Positions 1 through 6,624 of a stretch of DNA of 9,674 nucleotides are shown piece by piece; the first letter of the stretch is position 1; every line of letters starts with the position of its first letter. The stretch comes from Draconibacterium sp. Its GTDB lineage: Bacteria; Bacteroidota; Bacteroidia; Bacteroidales; Prolixibacteraceae. The stretch spans positions 1 to 9,674 of the forward strand of contig JALUZN010000236.1 of NCBI GenBank assembly GCA_027011835.1, given 5' to 3'. The notes beneath the pieces were generated by a model. It had not been told where the DNA came from. It searched no databases and saw nothing but the letters and a program-made list of their open reading frames with translations. The position numbers and the translations under genes were made by a program.

Positions 1-12
1 TTTAAATACTGA

Positions 13-55
13 AAAGTTGAAACTAAATTCTGCTTTAGAAACAAATTTCAACTTT
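13..55 (+). other. Inverted repeat / potential RNA hairpin upstream of rplO
   Basis: A perfect 10-bp inverted repeat pairs 13-22 (AAAGTTGAAA) with 46-55 (TTTCAACTTT). Directly inside the left arm, CTAAA (23-27) can also pair with TTTAG (34-38) around a 6-base loop, leaving 7 unpaired bases (39-45) on the right side. The structure would form in the leader of rplO, in a gap that is long for this operon. It is mostly A/U pairs and has no following U-run worth calling a terminator. Its role is unknown; it could be an mRNA stability or processing element, or a degenerate intergenic repeat. The upstream gene is expected to be rpmD, but its end cannot be identified in these bases. Confidence 0.45.
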
Positions 56-83
56 CAATTTTAAAATTAAACATTTTAATAAA

Positions 84-530
84 ATGAATTTAAGTAACTT
101 ACAACCTGCTGAAGGATCGACAAAGACAACGAAACGAATTGGTAGAGGACAGGGCACAGGCCGTGGCGGAACATCAACTCGTGGACACAAAGGTCAAAAG
201 TCAAGATCGGGTTATTCAAGGAAAATCGGGTTCGAAGGCGGTCAAATGCCTTTACAACGCGTAGTTCCTAAATCGGGATTTAAAAACATTAACAGGGTTG
301 AATACAAAGCAATCAACCTCGACGTGTTACAAAATATCGCCGAAAAAAATAACCTGACAGTAATAGACAAAGAGTCGTTTATTAAAGCAGGAATTGCGTC
401 GAAAAACGATAGAATTAAAATTCTTGGTGGTGGTACTTTAAGTAAAAAACTAGAAGTAAAAGCCAACGCATTTTCGAAAAGCGCAAAAGAAGCAATTGAA
501 AAATTAGAAGGAACAACTGAAATACTTTAA
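84..530 (+). CDS. rplO: 50S ribosomal protein uL15
   Basis: This is the large-subunit protein uL15, a late-assembly protein that binds 23S rRNA through a long, unstructured basic N-terminal arm. The 148-residue product has the family length. Its N-terminus shows the Gly/Arg-rich arm with GRGQGTGRGGTSTRGHKGQKS at about residues 20-40 (broken here only by its own repeats), followed by the signature GFEGGQMPLQRVVPKSGF near 49-66. The globular C-terminal half (about 75-148) ends in the usual KAxxFSKSAKEAIEKLEG segment. The start at 84 gives the standard MNLSNLQPAEGS N-terminus; upstream bases are A/T-rich with no Shine-Dalgarno motif. Only 5 bases separate its stop from secY, so the two are certainly co-transcribed. 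Identity is clear from sequence and gene order. Confidence 0.98.
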   Translation: MNLSNLQPAEGSTKTTKRIGRGQGTGRGGTSTRGHKGQKSRSGYSRKIGFEGGQMPLQRVVPKSGFKNINRVEYKAINLDVLQNIAEKNNLTVIDKESFIKAGIASKNDRIKILGGGTLSKKLEVKANAFSKSAKEAIEKLEGTTEIL

Positions 531-535
531 ACCGG

Positions 536-1870
536 ATGAAAAGATTCATTGAGACCCTAAAGAATATATATAAGATAGAAGACCTTAGGTTACGTATTGG
601 AACAACACTCTTCCTGCTACTTATTTACAGGCTGGGAGCTTTTGTTTCATTACCCGGAATTGATCCTGCCCAGTTACAAAACCTGCAGTCGCAGACTTCA
701 GGCGGACTTCTTGGGCTGATTAACATGTTCTCGGGAGGAGCATTTGGTCAGGCATCTATATTCGCACTGGGAATTATGCCATACATTTCTGCCTCAATTG
801 TAATTCAATTAATGGGAATTGCTGTACCCTACTTCCAGAGGTTGCAGAAAGAGGGTGAGTCAGGAAGAAGGAAAATAAATCAGATTACACGGTATTTAAC
901 CGTACTAATCTTAATTCCTCAGGCATCGGCTTATTTAGCCAATCTTAATGTTCAGTTACCCGATACGGCTTTTGCAATGACCGGTGTTTGGTTTACCATC
1001 CCGTCTATTGTAATATTAACTGCCGGATCGATGTTCGTTCTCTGGTTAGGAGAACGCATTACCGATAAAGGAATTGGTAACGGTATCTCGCTCATTATTA
1101 TGATTGGTATTATTGCCCGGTTACCCCGTGCAGTTGTACAGGAATTCGCTTCCCGTATTAACCAGCAAGGTGGTGGACTGGTCATGTTCCTGGTAGAGTT
1201 TGTTATTCTTTTCGTTGTATTTATGGCCTCTATTCTGCTGGTTCAAGGAACCCGCCGAATTCCGGTTCAATATGCAAAACGAATTGTTGGTAACAAACAA
1301 TACGGTGGTGTACGTCAGTACATTCCTCTGAAAGTTAACGCTGCAGGTGTAATGCCTATCATTTTTGCTCAGGCAATTATGATGGTTCCAATTACAATTG
1401 TTGGCGTTGCAAACTCTGAAAATCTCCGTGGTGTTGCGGCTGCTCTTTCTAACATCACTGGGCTTTGGTACAATCTGTTACAATTTTTATTAGTGGTTGC
1501 TTTTACCTATTTTTATACGGCAATAACCATTAATCCAACACAAATGGCAGAAGACATGAAGAAAAACGGCGGATTTATTCCCGGAGTTAAACCCGGAAAA
1601 AGAACCGTTGAATTTCTCGACACTGTAATGTCGAGAATTACACTGCCGGGGTCAATATTCCTCGGATTAGTAACTATACTTCCTGCTTTTGCTATGATGA
1701 TGGGAATCAACCAGTCGTTCGCCTATTTTTATGGAGGAACATCGCTGCTTATTCTCGTTGGAGTTGTATTAGATACATTACAACAAATTGAAAGTCACCT
1801 GTTAATGCGCCATTACGACGGTCTGATGCAATCGGGCCGAATTAAAGGACGCCCGGGTGGAGGAATGTAG
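536..1870 (+). CDS. secY: Protein translocase channel subunit SecY
   Basis: SecY forms the inner-membrane protein-conducting channel, working with SecE, SecG and the SecA motor. The 444-residue product has the family length and about ten hydrophobic segments. Visible landmarks are the N-terminal amphipathic helix and first membrane helix (about 1-40), the plug and second helix with GGAFGQASIFALGIMPYIS near 67-85, the GERITDKGIGNGISL loop near 172-186, the basic cytosolic C5 loop with TRRIPVQYAKR and the following PLKVNAAGVMPIIFA helix (about 238-280), the C6 loop with GGFIPGVKPGKRT (about 345-358), and a C-terminal tail ending in GRPGGGM. These cytosolic loops contact SecA and the ribosome. 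It starts 5 bases after rplO without a Shine-Dalgarno motif. In Bacteroides-type operons map follows; here infA follows after 69 non-coding bases. Confidence 0.98.
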   Translation: MKRFIETLKNIYKIEDLRLRIGTTLFLLLIYRLGAFVSLPGIDPAQLQNLQSQTSGGLLGLINMFSGGAFGQASIFALGIMPYISASIVIQLMGIAVPYFQRLQKEGESGRRKINQITRYLTVLILIPQASAYLANLNVQLPDTAFAMTGVWFTIPSIVILTAGSMFVLWLGERITDKGIGNGISLIIMIGIIARLPRAVVQEFASRINQQGGGLVMFLVEFVILFVVFMASILLVQGTRRIPVQYAKRIVGNKQYGGVRQYIPLKVNAAGVMPIIFAQAIMMVPITIVGVANSENLRGVAAALSNITGLWYNLLQFLLVVAFTYFYTAITINPTQMAEDMKKNGGFIPGVKPGKRTVEFLDTVMSRITLPGSIFLGLVTILPAFAMMMGINQSFAYFYGGTSLLILVGVVLDTLQQIESHLLMRHYDGLMQSGRIKGRPGGGM

Positions 1871-1939
1871 AGTTGGTAAATTAACGTAGGTAATTACACT
1901 TATTTGTTTAACTAAAAGAAATTATAAAACTAATTTTTT

Positions 1940-2161
1940 ATGGCAAAACAGCCTTCCATAGAGCAAGATGGTACAATAATAGAAGCATTATCGAATGCAA
2001 TGTTTAGAGTTGAGTTGGAAAACGGGCATGTTATTACAGGCCACATCTCCGGCAAAATGAGAATGCATTATATTAAAATTTTGCCCGGCGATAAGGTAAA
2101 AGTGGAAATGTCTCCGTACGATTTAACCAAAGGTAGAATTACATTTAGATATAAAAACTAA
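1940..2161 (+). CDS. infA: Translation initiation factor IF-1
   Basis: IF-1 is a single OB-fold (S1-like) protein that occupies the A site of the 30S subunit and works with IF-2 and IF-3 during initiation. The 73-residue length is standard. Recognisable parts are MAKQPSIEQDGTIIEALSNA at the N-terminus, the FRVELENGHVITGHISGKMRMHYIKILPGDKV core, and the terminal LTKGRITFRYKN segment. The start at 1940 follows an A/T-rich stretch with a run of T, with no Shine-Dalgarno motif. It lies 11 bases ahead of rpmJ. The 69-base gap before it (1871-1939) contains no open frame or convincing hairpin or promoter. Confidence 0.98.
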   Translation: MAKQPSIEQDGTIIEALSNAMFRVELENGHVITGHISGKMRMHYIKILPGDKVKVEMSPYDLTKGRITFRYKN

Positions 2162-2172
2162 AGATTTTTAAA

Positions 2173-2289
2173 ATGAAAACTCGTGTTTCAATTAAGAAAC
2201 GTAGCGCCGACTGCAAGATAATTCGCAGAAAGGGACGTTTATATGTGATTAATAAAAAGAACCCTAAGTTTAAACAACGTCAGGGATAA
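2173..2289 (+). CDS. rpmJ: 50S ribosomal protein bL36, zinc-free form
   Basis: A 38-residue frame begins with MKTRVSIKKRSADCKIIRRK and ends in NKKNPKFKQRQG, which matches bL36, the smallest large-subunit protein, bound near helices of 23S rRNA domains II, V and VI. The zinc-binding version of bL36 carries a Cys-Cys-Cys-His set. Here the first position is Ser (S11), the second is kept (C14), the third is Asn (N27), and the His position is replaced by a Phe in the PKFKQ segment, so zinc cannot be bound in the usual way. This zinc-free form is what I know from Bacteroidota. It sits between infA (11 bases upstream) and rpsM (23 bases downstream), the normal place for the gene, which confirms the call despite its small size. 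Confidence 0.97.
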   Translation: MKTRVSIKKRSADCKIIRRKGRLYVINKKNPKFKQRQG

Positions 2290-2312
2290 TTAATCTGTAA
2301 AAAGTAAAATTT

Positions 2313-2690
2313 ATGGCACGTATTGTTGGTGTTGATATTCCAAATAATAAAAGAGGTGAGATAGCACTTACCTATATTTATGGTATTGGTCGCAGCAGGG
2401 CAAACACTATCTTAAAAGAAGCTGGTGTTGAAAAAGACCTGAAGGTACAAGAGTGGAGCGACGAGCAGTTTGCAGCTGTTCGTGAAGTAATTAACGACAA
2501 CTTTAAAGTTGAAGGAGAATTACGTTCCGAAGTTCAAATGAGTATAAAACGGTTAATGGATATTGGCTGTTATCGAGGTATTCGTCATCGTATCGGGTTA
2601 CCGGTGCGCGGGCAAAGTACAAAGAACAATGCTCGTACCCGTAAAGGGAAACGTAAAACTGTTGCTAATAAGAAAATGGCCACTAAATAA
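2313..2690 (+). CDS. rpsM: 30S ribosomal protein uS13
   Basis: uS13 sits in the head of the 30S subunit, contacts the P-site tRNA through its C-terminal tail and forms an intersubunit bridge with uL5. The 125-residue product shows the typical N-terminus MARIVGVDIPNNKR, the helix-hairpin-helix-like YIYGIGRSRANTIL segment near 21-34, and the signature CYRGIRHRIGLPVRGQ at 86-101 followed by the basic tail TKNNARTRKGKRKTVANKK. The start at 2313 follows an A-rich stretch without Shine-Dalgarno. It begins the classical alpha-operon set rpsM-rpsK-rpsD-rpoA-rplQ. In E. coli uS4 represses this set by binding a pseudoknot before rpsM; the gap here is only 23 bases, so no such leader is present at this place. 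Confidence 0.98.
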   Translation: MARIVGVDIPNNKRGEIALTYIYGIGRSRANTILKEAGVEKDLKVQEWSDEQFAAVREVINDNFKVEGELRSEVQMSIKRLMDIGCYRGIRHRIGLPVRGQSTKNNARTRKGKRKTVANKKMATK

Positions 2691-2702
2691 GGGATTTAAA
2701 TT

Positions 2703-3092
2703 ATGGCAAAAAAGACAGGATCAAGTAGAAAAAGAGTTGTTGTTGTTGAAGCTAATGGAATGGCTCACATTCACTCTTCTTTCAACAATATCATCGTTAC
2801 GCTGACTAACATGAATGGCGAAGTCATCTCATGGTCGTCGGCTGGAAAGAAAGGATTCCGCGGTTCCAAAAAGAACACACCCTATGCAGCACAAGTTGCT
2901 TCAGAAGAGTGTGCAAAAACTGCTTATGACCTTGGACTTCGTAAAGTAAAAGTATTCGTTAAAGGGCCTGGTAACGGGCGTGAATCGGCAATCAGAGCTT
3001 TAGCCTCAATTGGCATACAAGTTACCGAAATTGTTGATGTAACTCCGCTTCCACACAATGGTTGCAGGCCTCCAAAACGACGTCGTGTTTAA
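2703..3092 (+). CDS. rpsK: 30S ribosomal protein uS11
   Basis: uS11 lies on the platform of the 30S subunit next to the E site and interacts with bS21, uS7 and bS18. The 129-residue product is full length. Landmarks are a short basic N-terminus (MAKKTGSSRKRVVVVEANG), the HIHSSFNNIIVTLT strand region at 22-35, WSSAGKKGFRGSKKNTPYAA at 44-63, the KGPGNGRESAIRAL motif at 87-100, and the conserved C-terminal HNGCRPPKRRRV at 118-129. It starts 12 bases after rpsM ends and stops 19 bases before rpsD. An overlapping frame at 2563-2805 is only a shadow of rpsM and rpsK. Confidence 0.98.
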   Translation: MAKKTGSSRKRVVVVEANGMAHIHSSFNNIIVTLTNMNGEVISWSSAGKKGFRGSKKNTPYAAQVASEECAKTAYDLGLRKVKVFVKGPGNGRESAIRALASIGIQVTEIVDVTPLPHNGCRPPKRRRV

Positions 3093-3111
3093 TTTTTAAA
3101 AGAAAAAGGTT

Positions 3112-3720
3112 ATGGCAAGATATAGAGGACCAAAATCTAAAATAGCTCGTAAATTCGGCGAACCGATATTCGGCCCCGATAAAGTATTCGAACATAAAAA
3201 CTATCCTCCGGGCATGCACGGACTGTCGGCCAAGAGGAGAAAAAAATCGGAATACGGAGAACAGCTAAAAGAAAAGCAAAAAGCAAAATATACTTATGGT
3301 GTATTAGAAAGACAATTCCGTGGGCTCTTCAAAAAAGCTTCGGCTTCGAAAGGAGTAACCGGTGAAGTGTTGTTACAATTGCTCGAATCGCGATTGGACA
3401 ATGTCGTATTTCGCATGGGTATAGCTAAATCACGAGGTGCTGCTCGTCAGTTTGTTACACACAAACACATTACGGTAAACGGAAAAGTAGTAAACATTCC
3501 ATCGTATTCGGTTAAACCGGGCGACATAATTGGCGTTCGCGAAAAATCAAAATCGTTGGAAGAAATTACGACCTCATTGCAATCGCACCGGAGTAATCAA
3601 TACGAATGGTTAGAGTGGAACGGCGAACAAATGGCCGGAAAATTCCTAAACCGTCCGGAACGCGAGGAAATACCTGAAAACATTAAAGAACAACTTATCG
3701 TAGAGTTGTATTCAAAATAA
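3112..3720 (+). CDS. rpsD: 30S ribosomal protein uS4, cysteine-free form
   Basis: uS4 is a primary 16S rRNA-binding protein that starts 30S body assembly and lines the mRNA entry channel. The 202-residue product begins MARYRGPKSKIARKFGEP. The position where zinc-binding uS4 proteins have a CxxC-type motif contains no cysteine, and there is none anywhere in the protein, so this is the zinc-independent form. The S4 RNA-binding domain is clear at about 92-155: LLESRLDNVVFRMG, KSRGAARQFVTHKHITVNGK and PSYSVKPGD. The rest of the C-terminus ends in IKEQLIVELYSK. The start has a partial purine tract (AAAAAGG) just ahead of it, one of few Shine-Dalgarno-like sites here. The protein is encoded 19 bases after rpsK and 19 bases before rpoA. 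Confidence 0.98.
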   Translation: MARYRGPKSKIARKFGEPIFGPDKVFEHKNYPPGMHGLSAKRRKKSEYGEQLKEKQKAKYTYGVLERQFRGLFKKASASKGVTGEVLLQLLESRLDNVVFRMGIAKSRGAARQFVTHKHITVNGKVVNIPSYSVKPGDIIGVREKSKSLEEITTSLQSHRSNQYEWLEWNGEQMAGKFLNRPEREEIPENIKEQLIVELYSK

Positions 3721-3739
3721 TAAATTTACAGCGATTATT

Positions 3740-4732
3740 ATGGCAATATTAGCATTCCAAAAGCCTGACAAGGTGATAATGTTAGAATCCGATGATAAAT
3801 TCGGAAAATTTGAATTCCGCCCACTGGAGCCGGGATATGGTATTACAATTGGTAATGCACTTCGCCGAATCCTTTTATCGTCGCTCGAAGGTTATGCAAT
3901 TACAACTGTAAAAATTGAAGGCGTTGAACACGAATTCGCTACGATTAAGGGAGTTATTGAAGATGTAACAGAGATTATTCTTAACCTTAAACAAATCCGT
4001 TTCAAAAACGAAGTGGATGATTTCGATAGCGAAAAAGTTTCTATTTCGTTAACCGGTCAGGAAGAATTTACCGCCGGCGACATTAACAAATTTATGACCG
4101 GATTCAGAGTGCTGAACCCCGAGTTGGTAATTTGCAGAATGGAACCCGACGTAAAACTTCAAATTGAGTTAACCATCGACAAAGGACGTGGATATGTTCC
4201 TTCTGTTGAGAATACGCCGGCTGAAGCCGAATTTGGTGTTATTCCAATCGATTCAATTTTCACTCCAATTAAAAAGGTGAAATATGCAGTCGAGAACTAC
4301 CGTGTAGAACAAAAAACCGATTACGAAAAATTGGTATTTGAAATCTCAACCGACGGTTCAATACAACCAAAAGAAGCTTTAAAAGAAGCAGCAAAAATTC
4401 TAATTTATCACTTTATGTTATTCTCCGACGAAAAGATTACACTCGATTCAGACGAGAAATTTGCAAACGAAGAGTTCGACGAAGAAGTACTTCATATGCG
4501 TCAGTTGTTAAAAACTAAATTGGTCGACATGGACTTGTCGGTTCGAGCATTAAACTGCCTGAAAGCCGCCGATGTTGATGCATTGGGAGATTTAGTTACA
4601 TACAACCGCAACGATTTGCTTAAATTCAGAAACTTCGGTAAAAAATCACTTACCGAACTCGACGACCTTCTGGATAACATGGGGCTGAATTTTGGAATGG
4701 ATATTTCGAAATATAAACTAGACAAGGAGTAA
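3740..4732 (+). CDS. rpoA: DNA-directed RNA polymerase subunit alpha
   Basis: The alpha subunit dimerises to nucleate assembly of core RNA polymerase and contacts promoter DNA and activators. The 330-residue product has both domains. The N-terminal assembly domain (about 1-232) carries GITIGNALRRILLSSLEG at 34-51, including the arginine pair R42/R43 at the position of the E. coli assembly residue R45. An acidic linker (about 233-250) leads to the C-terminal domain (about 255-325). There, LSVRALNCLK includes R269 and N272, equivalent to the E. coli DNA-contacting R265 and N268, and GKKSLTELDDLL is the following conserved helix. So UP-element and activator contacts should be intact. The final codons Lys-Glu (AAG GAG) form an AAGGAG sequence that may act as the ribosome-binding site of rplQ. 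Confidence 0.98.
   Translation: MAILAFQKPDKVIMLESDDKFGKFEFRPLEPGYGITIGNALRRILLSSLEGYAITTVKIEGVEHEFATIKGVIEDVTEIILNLKQIRFKNEVDDFDSEKVSISLTGQEEFTAGDINKFMTGFRVLNPELVICRMEPDVKLQIELTIDKGRGYVPSVENTPAEAEFGVIPIDSIFTPIKKVKYAVENYRVEQKTDYEKLVFEISTDGSIQPKEALKEAAKILIYHFMLFSDEKITLDSDEKFANEEFDEEVLHMRQLLKTKLVDMDLSVRALNCLKAADVDALGDLVTYNRNDLLKFRNFGKKSLTELDDLLDNMGLNFGMDISKYKLDKE
4724..4729 (+). promoter_or_regulatory. Shine-Dalgarno-like site for rplQ inside the end of rpoA
   Basis: AAGGAG lies 9 bases upstream of the rplQ start at 4739, at a functional spacing. It is made of the last two sense codons of rpoA. It stands out because other genes in this window start after A/T-rich sequence with no such motif, as is usual for Bacteroidota. 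It could allow efficient re-initiation after rpoA, or be a coincidence of the Lys-Glu codons. Confidence 0.4.
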
Positions 4733-4738
4733 GACGCA

Positions 4739-5335
4739 ATGAGACATAATAAGAAATTTAATCATTTAGGCCGTAAAACGGCACACCGTAAAGCAATGTT
4801 GGCAAACATGGCATGTTCTCTTATTATCCATAAGAGAATTACAACCACAGTTGCTAAAGCAAAAGCATTACGTATGTACGTTGAGCCACTGATTACAAAA
4901 TCGAAAAAAGATTCGACTCACTCTCGAAGAGTGGTATTTAGCTATTTACAAGACAAAGAAGCTGTTTCTGAATTATTCAGAGAAGTGTCGTTAAAAATAG
5001 CCGACCGCCCGGGAGGATATACACGTATTTTAAAAACCGGTAACCGTTTAGGCGACAATGCCAAAATGTGCATTATCGAGTTGGTAGATTACAACGAAGC
5101 AATGTTGGCTGCTAAAGAAGAAGCTGCTGCACCTAAAAAACGTCGTTCGCGTCGTGGTGGTGCTAAAAAAGCTGCTCCTGCTGCTGCTACCGAAAAAGTT
5201 GTTGAAGAAGCAAAAACCGAGGAAGTTGCCGAGGAAAAAGCTCCTGAAGCAAAAGCGGAAGAGGCTACCAAAGAAAATACCGAAGAGCCTAAAGCAGAAA
5301 AGAAAGATTCTGCTGAAGAGAAAAAAGAAGAATAG
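4739..5335 (+). CDS. rplQ: 50S ribosomal protein bL17 with long charged C-terminal tail
   Basis: bL17 is located near the polypeptide exit tunnel on the large subunit. Residues 1 to about 118 are the conserved core: MRHNKKFNHLGRKTAHRKAM, LIIHKRITTTVAKAKALR, and the terminal RPGGYTRILKTGNRLGDNAK and IIELVDYN segments. The core is about as long as the whole E. coli protein (roughly 127 residues). A further tail of about 79 residues follows. It holds a basic patch at 133-144 (KKRRSRRGGAKK) and then a Glu/Lys/Ala-rich low-complexity stretch with no aromatic residues, likely disordered. Tails of this style are known from Bacteroidota bL17; their function is not known to me. The gene is the last of the operon, 6 bases after rpoA, and a strong terminator starts about 22 bases after its stop. 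Confidence 0.97.
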   Translation: MRHNKKFNHLGRKTAHRKAMLANMACSLIIHKRITTTVAKAKALRMYVEPLITKSKKDSTHSRRVVFSYLQDKEAVSELFREVSLKIADRPGGYTRILKTGNRLGDNAKMCIIELVDYNEAMLAAKEEAAAPKKRRSRRGGAKKAAPAAATEKVVEEAKTEEVAEEKAPEAKAEEATKENTEEPKAEKKDSAEEKKEE

Positions 5336-5357
5336 ATTCTTCCTTTATCATATTAAG

Positions 5358-5388
5358 AAGCCGGCCTTTTTTAAAGCCGGCTTTTTTA
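5358..5388 (+). terminator. Intrinsic terminator of the ribosomal operon
   Basis: AAGCCGGC (5358-5365) pairs with GCCGGCTT (5376-5383), an 8-bp GC-rich stem. The 10-base loop can close further by TTT/AAA pairing past a bulged C. A run of T follows (5382-5387). It begins 22 bases after the rplQ stop and separates the housekeeping operon from the accessory genes. Confidence 0.92.
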
Positions 5389-5423
5389 TTGCCCCTCCTC
5401 TACCCTGTTTTACACCAAATTAC

Positions 5424-5431
5424 TATATTTA
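5424..5431 (+). promoter_or_regulatory. Candidate -7 element of a Bacteroidota promoter
   Basis: TATATTTA matches the Bacteroidota -7 consensus TAnnTTTG in seven of eight positions and lies 24 bases before the start of the esterase gene, right after the ribosomal operon terminator. No clear TTG element is found at the expected distance upstream (about 17-20 bases); the nearest T-rich candidate, GTTTTAC near 5407-5413, is too close. Position and match make it a plausible promoter for the three-gene unit, not a proven one. Confidence 0.4.
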
Positions 5432-5455
5432 CATTGAAATAAACCAAATCAAACG

Positions 5456-6601
5456 ATGAAAACAAATTATTTTATTCTTTCGCTCTATCTTATTCTGAGC
5501 CTTGTTCTTACCAGCAATGCACAAGTTTCTACAGCTTTAAAACTAGACCCGAATATGGCTTTAAAAAAGGCCGATTCGGATGGAATTATCTGGTACAATC
5601 CTCAAAAAGCTCCTTTCCAATTAGTTGGATTTGAATGGATAAATCAAGACCATGTATATCGTCGGTTACCTGTTCACCCCGAATGGGAACTATCGAAAGG
5701 CGTTGAAGGTCTTGCCAATCATACAGCCGGTGGCCAGCTCAGATTTAAAACCAACAGCAAGCGGATATTAATTAAAGTTGAACTTCGCGAAAAATCGGGA
5801 ATGTATCATATGCCTTCAACCGGACAAAGTGGGTTCGACTTGTATTTAAATTATAATGGCGAAAACAGATACTTAAAAACCACGAGATTCCCTGTCGATT
5901 CAACCCGCTACAAGGTCGAACTATTTAATTCCGGCACAAAAGAGATGCGCTCGTTCACACTAAATTTCCCCCTGTATAATGGTGTAAATTCGCTTGAAAT
6001 TGGGTTTGAAGAGGGAGCAACCATTGAGCAGCCAAATGCTTTTGAAATGCAAGGCAAATTTGTTATTTACGGAACTTCAATAACACAGGGAGGATGCGTT
6101 TGTCGCCCGGGAATGGCTTACTCGAATATTTTGAGCCGTAAACTGAATGTTCAGTTTGTAAACCTTGGCTTCTCGGGAAGCGGAAAAGGAGAACCGGCTT
6201 TGGCACATCTGATTAATCAAATTTCCGACGTTCGTTTTATTATTTTAGATTACGAAGCAAATGCAAGTTCAACAATAAAAAATACACTCGAGAATTTTAT
6301 CGACATTCTTCGTGAAAAGCATCCCGAAACTCCCATTCTAATTATGTCGAAAATAAGATATGCACAAGACCGCAAAGGAACAATAAGTTATAAACGCCTG
6401 ATTTCGAACCGTGACTTTCAACAAAATTTGGTTCAAAAGAAAAAAGAAGCAGGCGACGAAAATATCTATTTCCTCGATGGGTCGAAAGTTTTAGGTAACC
6501 AGTATTACGAATGTGCTGTAGATGGTGTTCATCCATCCGATTTAGGCTCACAAATAATTGCCGACAAGCTGACAAAAGCGATTCGGGAAATTTTAAATTA
6601 A
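5456..6601 (+). CDS. Secreted SGNH/GDSL-family hydrolase with GxDLY N-terminal domain
   Basis: Predicted serine esterase of the SGNH fold, exported by a signal peptide (about residues 1-23, hydrophobic core then SNAQ). The 381 residues split into a beta-rich N-terminal GxDLY domain (about 40-195, with GFDLY at 126-130) and a C-terminal SGNH hydrolase domain (about 200-381). The catalytic blocks are visible: GTSITQG with nucleophile S208, NLGFSG with G238, DYEAN with N269, and DGVHPSDLG with D356 and H359. All SGNH residues are present, so the enzyme should be active. Family members are mostly carbohydrate or acyl esterases, and an acetyl esterase acting on glycan is the best inference; the actual substrate is unknown. 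Two cysteines (C214, C216) follow the nucleophile closely. It leads an apparent three-gene unit; the next gene begins 23 bases after its stop. Confidence 0.88.
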   Translation: MKTNYFILSLYLILSLVLTSNAQVSTALKLDPNMALKKADSDGIIWYNPQKAPFQLVGFEWINQDHVYRRLPVHPEWELSKGVEGLANHTAGGQLRFKTNSKRILIKVELREKSGMYHMPSTGQSGFDLYLNYNGENRYLKTTRFPVDSTRYKVELFNSGTKEMRSFTLNFPLYNGVNSLEIGFEEGATIEQPNAFEMQGKFVIYGTSITQGGCVCRPGMAYSNILSRKLNVQFVNLGFSGSGKGEPALAHLINQISDVRFIILDYEANASSTIKNTLENFIDILREKHPETPILIMSKIRYAQDRKGTISYKRLISNRDFQQNLVQKKKEAGDENIYFLDGSKVLGNQYYECAVDGVHPSDLGSQIIADKLTKAIREILN

Positions 6602-6624
6602 CCGTATACAAAACAAATAGTCGT

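Noticed and set aside
1..12. Possible 3' end of rpmD
   Set aside because: Stops occur in two frames within the first 12 bases, but too few codons remain to recognise uL30 or choose a frame.
1899..1910. Possible internal promoter element (TTATTTG) before infA
   Set aside because: It does not fit the TAnnTTTG spacing and has no upstream partner; the gap is most simply part of the operon transcript.
2290..2312. uS4 autoregulatory leader (pseudoknot) before rpsM, as in E. coli
   Set aside because: The gap is only 23 bases and shows no pairing; there is no room for that structure here.
5154..5459. Open frame of 101 codons overlapping the end of rplQ, rich in Leu and Lys
   Set aside because: It is the shifted reading of the low-complexity Ala/Glu/Lys codons of the bL17 tail and runs through the terminator hairpin; it has no family resemblance.
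6511..6624. Longer N-terminus for the CBM9-like protein
   Set aside because: It would overlap the esterase gene, and it would place the hydrophobic signal segment in the interior; the ATG at 6625 gives a proper signal peptide.
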